Shown piece after piece: positions 1 to 6,124 of a DNA stretch of 17,110 nt; the stretch's first letter is position 1, and every line of letters starts with the position of its first letter. Under the pieces are notes generated by a model, which saw only the letters and a list, made by a program, of their open reading frames with translations, was not told the origin of the DNA and searched no databases. The position numbers and the translations under genes are program-made. This DNA is from Lachnospiraceae bacterium UBA3821 (GTDB lineage: Bacteria > Bacillota > Clostridia > Lachnospirales > Lachnospiraceae): positions 1 to 17,110 of the forward strand of contig DFDT01000062.1 of assembly GCA_002368865.1 (NCBI GenBank), written 5' to 3'.

Positions 1-205
1 TGTCCGAAGTATAGATTCCCTCAATTTTATTAGAACTCTCCGTACTTTGAATTTTGGCTATCTCCATCAACTGTGTTAAGGTATCTTGTTTTGCTTCAAT
101 AAAGAGTGTTTGCTGCCCTTTATATTCATGTATTTGTGTGAGCATGGAAACAATCTCCGGAGTCAATAATTTTTTCCATTTCTCTTTATAATCGTAATCC
201 CTCAT
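1..205 (-). CDS. Fic-family protein, N-terminal fragment (runs off the window)
   Basis: Only the first 68 residues lie in the window. They begin MRDYDYKEKW and end in a helix-like stretch reading STESSNKIEGIYTSD. This matches, from recalled family knowledge, the N-terminal region of bacterial Fic proteins, which usually transfer AMP from ATP to a target side chain. S58-N-K-I-E62-G63 fits the inhibitory motif (S/T)xxxE(G/N) of Fic proteins that carry their autoinhibitory helix at the N-terminus; E62 would be the residue that blocks productive ATP binding. The catalytic HPFxxGNG motif would lie outside the window, so activity cannot be judged. The ATG at 203-205 has a GAGG Shine-Dalgarno site about 7 bases upstream on the minus strand. 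The gene is much richer in A and T than the genes from 569 onward, which hints at separate acquisition. Family assignment is fairly sure; target unknown. Confidence 0.8.
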   Translation of the reverse strand, partial: MRDYDYKEKWKKLLTPEIVSMLTQIHEYKGQQTLFIEAKQDTLTQLMEIAKIQSTESSNKIEGIYTSD

Positions 206-247
206 TTAAATACCTCATTGCTTTATGATTTTAAATGCACTAAACTA

Positions 248-281
248 ATTATAGTGTATTCTTTAATTTTATCATTGTCAA
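248..281 (-). promoter_or_regulatory. Candidate fic promoter
   Basis: On the minus strand a perfect -35 box TTGACA lies at 276-281. Two -10 candidates follow: TACACT at 253-258 with a 17-base spacer, or the perfect TATAAT at 248-253 with an over-long 22-base spacer. The start codon is at 205, giving a leader of about 35-40 bases. The spacer contains one copy of the 12-bp repeat described separately, so a protein bound there would directly block RNA polymerase. Confidence 0.5.
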
Positions 282-319
282 GATTAATTTTATCATTTTT
301 TATATTTTGATAAAATTAA
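263..319. repeat. Three copies of a 12-bp operator-like repeat over the fic promoter
   Basis: TTAATTTTATCA occurs exactly at 263-274 and 284-295 as direct repeats (both extend to TTAATTTTATCATT) and inverted at 308-319 as TGATAAAATTAA. The first two are 21 bp apart, which is two helical turns, so bound proteins would sit on the same face. The first copy lies between the -35 and -10 candidates of the fic promoter. The arrangement looks like a binding site for a repressor, perhaps a dimer or an autoregulatory antitoxin-like factor; the binding protein is unknown. The stretch is very AT-rich, so some repetition is expected by chance, but three identical 12-mers in 57 bases is more than composition explains easily. 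Confidence 0.5.
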
Positions 320-483
320 ATAAAATGATTAAATTACTTTTTATTATTCTACAATTCTTGTTTGTTAGACGAGTTACATTCATTGCCATAATTTTTGCAT
401 TCATTAATTGCTCGCTATCCTATTTTTCCCTGCATCACCTCCAAATCTGTCTTTTTTCTCTAATGCATCTATAAAAATGGGCA
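320..483. other. AT-rich intergenic stretch with no convincing gene
   Basis: Between the fic promoter region and the rlmD terminator I find only very short open frames. The longest noted begins with an ATG on the minus strand at 402-404, has 34 codons and ends at 300. A perfect Shine-Dalgarno-like GGAGGTGAT lies on the minus strand within 431-442, but the frame next to it closes after six codons. This could be the decayed end of a lost gene; nothing is recognisable. Confidence 0.4.
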
Positions 484-530
484 AAAAAAGGGGGCAAAAA
501 TTTTCCAATTTTTTGGCTCATTTTTGCCCC
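484..530 (-). terminator. Intrinsic terminator after rlmD
   Basis: On the minus strand GGGGCAAAAA (521-530) pairs perfectly with TTTTTGCCCC (491-500). The 20-base loop itself can form a small CCAA/TTGG stem. The hairpin is followed by CTTTTTTTGC, a run of seven T at 483-489 or so. It lies about 40 bases past the rlmD stop codon and would end the four-gene minus-strand transcript. On the plus strand no T-run follows, so it works in one direction. Confidence 0.8.
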
Positions 531-568
531 AAAACCACTATATGTTGTGGTTGAAACCCTATTTTTTG

Positions 569-2092
569 TTATTTTTCCACAAGCTGCATCATTATTGCGA
601 CCTCAACGTGTACCGTCATCCCGAACTGATCCACCGCCCTGACCTTCTTCACCTCATATCCGCCCTCGCAAAGCACCTTCAAATCCCTGGCTAACGTTGC
701 AGAATCGCAGCTCACATACACAATCCGCTCCGGCCGCATTTTGAGCATGGTATCCAGACATGCCTCATCACAGCCCTTTCTGGGCGGGTCTACCACGATC
801 ACATCCGGGTGCAGCATGTCCTGCACTGCATCGCTGGCCCCCTTGCTCAGCCTCTCGTAAAACTCCGGCAGCACCTCTTCCGCTTTGCCCACATAGAATT
901 CTGCGTTCCGGATACCGTTCCTGCGGGCGTTTTCCTTCGCGTCTTCAATGGCCTGGGGCACGATCTCCACGCCGTATACTTTTCCCGCATGGGTTGCCAG
1001 AAACAGCGAGATTGTGCCGATTCCGCAATACAGGTCCCATACGGACTCTTTTCCCGTGAGGCCGGTATATTCCAAAGCCAGACTGTAAAGCTTCTCGGTC
1101 TGCACCGGATTCACCTGATAAAAAGACAGCGGCGAAATGTGGAAGTTCAGCTCCTGGCCGGTAAACGGATAACCGCTCTTTTGCATATCCCGCACATGAA
1201 TGGTGTCGGAGATGGTCGCACTGCCCCACAGGGTATGGATCTCCCGTCCCATGATCACATTGGTCTGTTCGGTGTTGATGCTCACCGAGATGCTAGTCAT
1301 TCCCTTGATCTTCGCGAGCTTATCCAGCAATTCCTGCTGCCCGCTCATATATTCCAAAAACCCGCCTTTTCCTGCACTGACTCCTGCCGTGTCCGCTTTC
1401 CTGTTCTCTTTATTTTTCCCGGGCTTCCAATTCAACACCAGACACACCATGATCTCTCCGCTGGTAAAGCCCTTACGGATCAGCACATGACGCACGAGTC
1501 CCTGCCCTGTGACCTCATCATACGCAGGAATCCTGTATACTTTCATATGCTCCAGAATCAGCTTCAGGATCTCCTCATTTTCCGGCACGCCCAGAGCACA
1601 GTTCAGGTTCGATATGATGCTATGTGTCCTGCCGGCGTAAAAGCCAGCCACCGGGTTTCCCTCCTTATCTGTTCCCACGGGATATTGCGCCTTGTTGCGG
1701 TAATGAAAAGGTTCCTCCATTCCCACGATGGGCTCCATGACCGAGTCCACAAAATCCTCTGTAAACCCGCCGATCCGGATCAGATTATTCCGCACCTTAT
1801 TTTGCTTAAATCGCAGCTGGCTCTCATAGGACATGCTCTGCAGCTGGCACCCGCCACATTGTCTGTGTACAGGGCAGACCGCATCTACCCTGTCTACGGA
1901 GGGTTCAATAATCTCCTCCAAACGGGCAAAGGCATAATTCTTCTTCACCTTGATGAGTTTGACCCTGGCCGTATCTCCGATCACGGTGTCCTTCACAAAT
2001 AAGGTGAAGCCGTCCACCTTGCCGATGCCTTCACCCTCATTGCTCATATCTTCAATTTTAACTGTCAGATAATTGTTTTTCTTATATTCCAT
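569..2092 (-). CDS. rlmD: 23S rRNA (uracil-C5) methyltransferase, RlmD/RumA family
   Basis: A SAM-dependent enzyme of the TrmA/RlmD family that makes 5-methyluridine, normally in 23S rRNA. Order of parts in 507 residues: an N-terminal TRAM RNA-binding domain (about 5-62), a 4Fe-4S site formed by C73, C79, C82 (CPVHRQCGGC) and C165, a central RNA-binding part, and a Rossmann methyltransferase domain with the SAM loop DLYCGIGT (353-360), DPPRKG (435-440) and the nucleophile C462 in YVSCDSATL. The DQFGMTVHVE signature ends the domain. In Bacillus the homologue modifies two sites (RlmCD), so site specificity here is unknown. A low-complexity insert at about 222-246, rich in K, G and A, makes it longer than the usual 450-460 residues. 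The ATG at 2090-2092 has only a weak GGAA upstream. It is the last gene of the minus cluster, 55 bp beyond which the terminator hairpin closes. Confidence 0.93.
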   Translation of the reverse strand: MEYKKNNYLTVKIEDMSNEGEGIGKVDGFTLFVKDTVIGDTARVKLIKVKKNYAFARLEEIIEPSVDRVDAVCPVHRQCGGCQLQSMSYESQLRFKQNKVRNNLIRIGGFTEDFVDSVMEPIVGMEEPFHYRNKAQYPVGTDKEGNPVAGFYAGRTHSIISNLNCALGVPENEEILKLILEHMKVYRIPAYDEVTGQGLVRHVLIRKGFTSGEIMVCLVLNWKPGKNKENRKADTAGVSAGKGGFLEYMSGQQELLDKLAKIKGMTSISVSINTEQTNVIMGREIHTLWGSATISDTIHVRDMQKSGYPFTGQELNFHISPLSFYQVNPVQTEKLYSLALEYTGLTGKESVWDLYCGIGTISLFLATHAGKVYGVEIVPQAIEDAKENARRNGIRNAEFYVGKAEEVLPEFYERLSKGASDAVQDMLHPDVIVVDPPRKGCDEACLDTMLKMRPERIVYVSCDSATLARDLKVLCEGGYEVKKVRAVDQFGMTVHVEVAIMMQLVEK

Positions 2093-2112
2093 CTTTTATT
2101 TCCATGTTGTTA

Positions 2113-2185
2113 ATGTCAAATTTCGTCTTCTGAAACAAGATATGGAAAACTGTGCATCCGAATAAGCGTTTGTGCAGTTTGACAT
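2113..2185. other. Nested inverted repeats between yhaM and rlmD
   Basis: The 121-base gap between the two genes holds two overlapping inverted repeats. ATGTCAAA (2113-2120) pairs with TTTGACAT (2178-2185). Inside it, AAACTGTGCA (2147-2156) pairs with TGTGCAGTTT (2171-2180), continuously on the plus strand with two G-U pairs, and as CAGTTT/AAACTG plus two more pairs on the minus strand. The two stems share the bases 2178-2180, so they cannot form fully together. No T-run follows, so it is not an intrinsic terminator. It may be a leader structure in front of rlmD or chance. Confidence 0.35.
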
Positions 2186-2213
2186 ATCGGCACTTGCAAA
2201 AAAATTTCAGACC

Positions 2214-3158
2214 TTACTCTCTGGTTGCCCGCAGATTTGACTCAAACATTCTGTTGTAGCCAAACCACCCCTTATTGTCCTGATTGTTTTCCAGGATCTC
2301 TTTGAAGGTCTCCATCTTGGCGTCCGTGTCGTCCGCATAGTTCAGCGCCACCGCCTCGATCAGCGCCGGCAGCTTCGGCGAACCGTACTCATATTTGCCG
2401 TGATGCGCCAGGATACAGTGCTGCAGCTGCACCAGCTGGGTGTGGGGAAATCCCGGGATCTGGGCCGCCCGCTCCGCCACCATCTGGGAACCCATGACAA
2501 TATGGCCCAGAAGCTGTCCGTCATCGGTGTAATCGTTCTCCGGAAGAGGGGAAATCTCCTTCGTCTTTGCTATATCGTGGCACATCGCCGCAGTCAGGAG
2601 CAGGTCGCGGTTCAGGATCGGATACGCTGTGGAATAATAGTCGCAGAGCTTCGTCACGCTCAGGGTATGCTCCAGGAGCCCGCCCATGAATCCGTGGTGC
2701 ACGCTCTTTGCCGCGGTGGACGTCTTAAACGCCTTGACAAACGTTTCATCCTTGATAAACAGATTCTCCAGAAGCTGACGGTACCAATCCTGCTTGATGG
2801 TTTTGATCAGATGACAGAGTTCTTCATACATGGTATCAATGTTTTTGGAGCTCACCGGAAGATAATCCGCCGGATCATACTCTCCCTCCTGACAGACGCG
2901 GATACGCTTCACATTGACCTGCAGCATTCCCTGAAAACTGGTCACTTCCCCATACACGTCAATATAGTCCAGTGCGTCATAGTCTCCGATCCCCTGGCTG
3001 TTGGGGTCCCAGACCTTGGCGTCCATGGTACCGGTCTTATCCTGCAGGATCACGTTTTCATAGGGCTTGCCGTTCTTGGTCAGCGCGGCCTGTTTGTGTT
3101 TACACAGATAAATTGCGGAGACATTGTCCCCCTCTTTCAGCTCTTTCAGATATCTCAT
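2214..3158 (-). CDS. yhaM: 3'-5' exoribonuclease YhaM family (OB fold plus HD domain)
   Basis: The 314-residue product has an N-terminal OB-fold nucleic-acid-binding domain (about 10-90, with ILQDKTGTMDAKVWD at 37-51) and a C-terminal HD phosphohydrolase domain (about 150-290). Metal-ligand candidates are H164 (LLEHTLSV), H194-D195 (CHDIAK), H219 (GHIV), H252/H253 (AHHGKYEYGSP) and D276-D277 (NYADDTDAKM), as in the Bacillus YhaM/Staphylococcus Cbf1 family of RNA 3' exonucleases that help finish mRNA decay. An in-frame TTG at 3168-3170 would add four residues, but the Shine-Dalgarno AAAGG abuts it; the ATG at 3156-3158, 12 bases past AAAGG, is preferred and matches the usual start (MRYLKELKEGD). 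It lies 41 bases downstream of the HtrA-like gene and is presumably in the same transcript. Confidence 0.9.
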   Translation of the reverse strand: MRYLKELKEGDNVSAIYLCKHKQAALTKNGKPYENVILQDKTGTMDAKVWDPNSQGIGDYDALDYIDVYGEVTSFQGMLQVNVKRIRVCQEGEYDPADYLPVSSKNIDTMYEELCHLIKTIKQDWYRQLLENLFIKDETFVKAFKTSTAAKSVHHGFMGGLLEHTLSVTKLCDYYSTAYPILNRDLLLTAAMCHDIAKTKEISPLPENDYTDDGQLLGHIVMGSQMVAERAAQIPGFPHTQLVQLQHCILAHHGKYEYGSPKLPALIEAVALNYADDTDAKMETFKEILENNQDNKGWFGYNRMFESNLRATRE

Positions 3159-3199
3159 GTTAGAATTCAAACCTTTCTGTCCATTTTTCTTATCTTTTC

Positions 3200-4549
3200 T
3201 TATCTCTCACCCAGAGTCACTTCCATGTCCATCTCTTTATATTCACCCATAGCCGCGCGCATCACTTTCAGCCGCACGGTGGATCCCACTGTCTCGTCCA
3301 TGAGCGCCGTGATGTAATCGCTATAATCCTTAATCGCGACTTCGCCGAATCCCACCAGCACATCACCGCGCTGGATGCCTGCGCGCATGGAAGGGGAACC
3401 CATATCAACCTCCCGCACAAATGCGCCGTAGGGAACTCCCAGATCCCGATTGGCCTCCTCCGTCACATCCGTTCCGTTGATCCCAAGATACGCCATAGGT
3501 GTTTCGTTGGACATTTTTTCAATGCTTTTCTTGATCTCGGAAATACCGATGGCTGTCACCATATTTTTCATATCCGTACCGGTTCTCTGACTGGTGATCA
3601 CACCCAACACCTGACCCTGTAGATTAAACAGAATTCCGCCGGCATTCTGACTGCCGTAGATATCTGTCTGCAAAAATTTATAATAGGCATCGGACTGCTG
3701 GCCCTGGACACTCACCGCGGAAACCATGCCATATCCGATGGATCCGCCGATTCCCATAGGACTTCCCAATGCAACTACCGGCGTACCTATGATGGTTCGC
3801 ACACCGGAAATACCCAGAGGTGCAATTTTAATGCCAGTTTCTTCATTCATCATCTGCTCCGGTATATTTTCCAGATCAACAGCCAGAACCGCCAGACCGG
3901 TCGCTTTGTCCTGCCCCTTTAAAACCGCCGGAATAGAAAAATTTCCGCTGACGGTATTTTCCAGATAGACAAAACTCAGGCTCAGACTTTCCGCTTTTCT
4001 AAGCGGCGCATAATCCGCCAATACCAAAAGTTCCTTGCCGTTGTTTGCGATCACCACGCCGTAGGATTTGATCCTGCTCTCCTCCACATTGTTAAACCAG
4101 TCCACATTGGAGCTCACACCCGTCACAGTCACCATACAGTGATTCAGTTCCTTGACATAGCGGCTCATATCCGTATACATCTGCTTGTAATTGTTTCTGT
4201 CCAAAACAAGCTGGGACAGAATGTCCTGTGTAGGGTCCACGGGATTCTCTGTGCCCGCACTGCTCTCCGGGACAAGGTTCTCCGAGAGCATCTCCTCCGG
4301 CGCCATCTCCTCCTGATCTTCCGGGAATACGATGGGATCCGGTTCTTCCTCCGGATGCAGCTTGTTGCTGATCACAGGCTCCATCAACAGGAAAGTCAGG
4401 CATGCGACCGTGCCGAACACCACCGCCATGACCGCCGTGATGACGGTACGGCGGATCAGCTTTCGCTTATTGATTGGCCTTTCTTTTATTTTTTCTATCA
4501 TAAAATCATTTTGCAGTTCATTCTGCTTGTTTTGATCTTGTTCCATCAT
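3200..4549 (-). CDS. HtrA/DegP-like membrane-anchored PDZ protein lacking the catalytic triad
   Basis: Residues 1-34 are cytoplasmic and basic, about 35-57 form one membrane segment, 65-108 are an acidic, proline-rich linker, 130-345 a trypsin-like double barrel and 350-445 a PDZ domain (YLGI... GSPSMRAGIQRGDVL). The barrel keeps the HtrA landmarks: GVVIANNGKELLVLADYA, GLAVLAVD, ALGSPMGIGG, GMVSAVS, LQTDIYGSQNAGGILFN. At the three catalytic places it has Y180 for His (TNxHVV becomes LADYAP), G218 for Asp (TDLAVL becomes TGLAVL) and A303 for Ser (GNSGG becomes QNAGG). So it should not cleave peptides; a scaffold or peptide-sensing role at the outer membrane face is inferred. Reading frame is intact, so this is a pseudoprotease rather than a pseudogene. 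The ATG at 4547-4549 has GGGAAG upstream and lies inside the end of the glycosyltransferase gene (32-base overlap), suggesting translational coupling. Confidence 0.85.
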   Translation of the reverse strand: MMEQDQNKQNELQNDFMIEKIKERPINKRKLIRRTVITAVMAVVFGTVACLTFLLMEPVISNKLHPEEEPDPIVFPEDQEEMAPEEMLSENLVPESSAGTENPVDPTQDILSQLVLDRNNYKQMYTDMSRYVKELNHCMVTVTGVSSNVDWFNNVEESRIKSYGVVIANNGKELLVLADYAPLRKAESLSLSFVYLENTVSGNFSIPAVLKGQDKATGLAVLAVDLENIPEQMMNEETGIKIAPLGISGVRTIIGTPVVALGSPMGIGGSIGYGMVSAVSVQGQQSDAYYKFLQTDIYGSQNAGGILFNLQGQVLGVITSQRTGTDMKNMVTAIGISEIKKSIEKMSNETPMAYLGINGTDVTEEANRDLGVPYGAFVREVDMGSPSMRAGIQRGDVLVGFGEVAIKDYSDYITALMDETVGSTVRLKVMRAAMGEYKEMDMEVTLGER

Positions 4550-6026
4550 ATGTCTTCCCGCTTTCCGTTATTATGCACTCTATTTTATTGATCCCGCATA
4601 GCACTGCCAATGTCAGCCAGGGAATGTGATTAAACAACTGTTTATTTTGTGCTTCCCAAAGCATAAGAAACAAAAACAATCCGAATACGGTCAGGTAATG
4701 AAAAAACATAAAATCGTCCTGCCCGTATCGAAAAACCTGAAAGAAACCGCCCAGGATCATGAGAAAAAGAACCGCGTAAAAGAAACCTGTGGAAGTACAG
4801 GTATATTTCCAATAATACTCGCCTTCGGTGTCAAAAAATTGCCACAAAACAGTTTCTCTGACAGGATAAGTCAGGGAAGTAGGCTGAATATCCCCCGATG
4901 CAAAAATGGCAGATGTTTTCCTGGTCATATGCTCTGCGTCAAATATATTTTTCCACTTTTCCCGGATGACCGCTCTACAGTTTTTCTGTCTCACGTCCGC
5001 ATTGGGGCTCGACAGACACATTTGCACCAGCTCGCCGTTCTCTGCGTAGGTTCCGTTTCCCCCAAGTCCCATTGCAATCCAGTATTCCGTGGGCATTTTT
5101 AACCGGTATTCGTTTTGGGCGGAAGGATAGTTTTCTTTGTACAGACCGAACCCTTTCACTACCAGGGCAGCCATCGCCAATATCCAAAAAATCTCGATGA
5201 AGCCTCTCTGTTCCTTGGCATTCAACAGCCATAAGATGATAAAAGCCACTAAACTGATCGCCGCGGTTGCCTTCACACAGGCAGCCATACCCCAGAACAG
5301 ACCTGCACAGGTAAGGCAGACTGCTTTTTTCCAGGTTGAATTATAGAATTTCCGGGACGCGCAGATCCATAAGGTAAACGCAATCAAGCTTCCGGAAAAG
5401 CTCAGTTGATCCGAATAGAACGCGTTTGCGGAGCTCCATACGGGTGTCCACAGAGTAAATACCGCCATTGCAAACCAGCGCATGGAATATTTTTCCGGAA
5501 AAAAGATGCCCGCCAGATAAGAAATACAGCCCATACAGACCACCATCTGCAGTACGTTCAGTCCCAGCACAAAATAAAACGGATCCGCAAACCCCAGTGA
5601 GATTCCCGCCTTCATACCTGCGGCAAGAACGGTCAGAACTCCCAGGTTGTTGGTCCACATGCTGAAATAGTCCCAATTTCCTGTTGCATCTCCGCCGGCG
5701 AGAGAAAGCGCCGTATCATAGACAGCCTTATAGTCCGTGACCGGATCTGCCCGCAGCAGTACGCTGACATAGTACAGAGCCACCCCGTAAAGGAGAAGAC
5801 CGATCGTCTCCGTCACGCGGGAAAATTTTGCGATCTGTACGTCTTTTTTGATCAGTAGTCTTTCCATCAGCCCCAGGATCAGACGGACAGCAGACAGCAA
5901 AAATACCCATACCAGCATATATACAAAGATTCTGCCGGGTATCAGATTATTTTGGGGGTGCAGGATGGAAACCGTCAGGATCGCAATCAGGCACGGTACA
6001 AATATAATATACAAAGCACGCTTCAT
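4518..6026 (-). CDS. Polytopic membrane protein, probable GT-C-type glycosyltransferase
   Basis: 502 residues with about 11-13 hydrophobic segments (for example 5-22, 32-53, 74-92, 149-175, 185-203, 208-223, 236-268, 276-294 and three near the C-terminus). After the third segment comes ADPVTDYKAVYDTALSL with D98-Y99, then NNLG at 126-129, later FYSD (203-206) and VKATA (251-255). This pattern of an acidic loop motif, a Y(S/T)D turn and a conserved K(P/A)T resembles the GT39/PMT-like GT-C enzymes of Firmicutes, which move sugars from polyprenyl-phosphate donors onto cell-wall polymers outside the membrane. The substrate cannot be told. The ATG at 6024-6026 has a strong Shine-Dalgarno AGAGGTG (6037-6043). 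It is the first gene of the minus cluster and overlaps the HtrA-like gene by 32 bases. It could instead be a non-enzymatic transporter-like protein, but the motifs argue for GT-C. Confidence 0.65.
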   Translation of the reverse strand: MKRALYIIFVPCLIAILTVSILHPQNNLIPGRIFVYMLVWVFLLSAVRLILGLMERLLIKKDVQIAKFSRVTETIGLLLYGVALYYVSVLLRADPVTDYKAVYDTALSLAGGDATGNWDYFSMWTNNLGVLTVLAAGMKAGISLGFADPFYFVLGLNVLQMVVCMGCISYLAGIFFPEKYSMRWFAMAVFTLWTPVWSSANAFYSDQLSFSGSLIAFTLWICASRKFYNSTWKKAVCLTCAGLFWGMAACVKATAAISLVAFIILWLLNAKEQRGFIEIFWILAMAALVVKGFGLYKENYPSAQNEYRLKMPTEYWIAMGLGGNGTYAENGELVQMCLSSPNADVRQKNCRAVIREKWKNIFDAEHMTRKTSAIFASGDIQPTSLTYPVRETVLWQFFDTEGEYYWKYTCTSTGFFYAVLFLMILGGFFQVFRYGQDDFMFFHYLTVFGLFLFLMLWEAQNKQLFNHIPWLTLAVLCGINKIECIITESGKTYDGTRSKQAE

Positions 6027-6051
6027 ATCCCTATTTCACCTCTATTTTCCT

Positions 6052-6060
6052 ATTTTACCA
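6052..6060 (-). promoter_or_regulatory. Extended -10 promoter of the minus-strand cluster
   Basis: Minus strand TGGTAAAAT gives an extended -10 element: TG at 6059-6060 and TAAAAT at 6052-6057. The -35 position shows only a weak match. Transcription would start near 6045, giving a leader of about 19 bases that begins just before the AGAGGTG ribosome site (6037-6043) of the glycosyltransferase gene. Confidence 0.45.
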
Positions 6061-6089
6061 TATGCCCTTCACAAATTCTACACTGTTTC

Positions 6090-6118
6090 TTGCGGTTGTG
6101 TGCCTTTTCATATATAAT
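6090..6118 (+). promoter_or_regulatory. mutS2 promoter placed to give a leaderless transcript
   Basis: TTGCGG (6090-6095), a 17-base spacer and a perfect TATAAT (6113-6118). The expected transcription start, six to eight bases after the -10, falls at 6124-6126, which is the mutS2 ATG (6125-6127). There is no Shine-Dalgarno site between the -10 box and this ATG. Confidence 0.6.
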
Positions 6119-6124
6119 AGAGCT

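Noticed and set aside
300..442. Possible small gene on the minus strand after a perfect GGAGGTGAT
   Set aside because: The frame next to the ribosome-like site closes after six codons, and the next 34-codon frame starts about 27 bases further on with no recognisable product.
809..2002. Long plus-strand open frame of 397 codons opposite rlmD
   Set aside because: It lies wholly antisense to a strongly recognised gene; its protein is rich in His, Leu and Gln with no family pattern, as expected of a shadow frame.
2190..2213. Minus-strand T-run just after the yhaM stop as a terminator
   Set aside because: Only a 4-bp stem (CAGA/TCTG) can precede the run of seven T, too weak for an intrinsic terminator; the cluster probably continues into rlmD.
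2400..3317. Plus-strand open frame of 305 codons opposite yhaM
   Set aside because: Antisense to a gene with a complete OB plus HD domain set; no ribosome site and no family pattern.
3200..4549. HtrA-like gene as a broken pseudogene
   Set aside because: The frame is intact over 449 codons with anchor, barrel and PDZ domain and a plausible ribosome site; only the catalytic residues are changed.
6062..6124. Upstream ATG extending MutS2 by 21 residues
   Set aside because: The extension lies upstream of the likely promoter, is hydrophobic and unlike any MutS2 N-terminus, and has no ribosome site.
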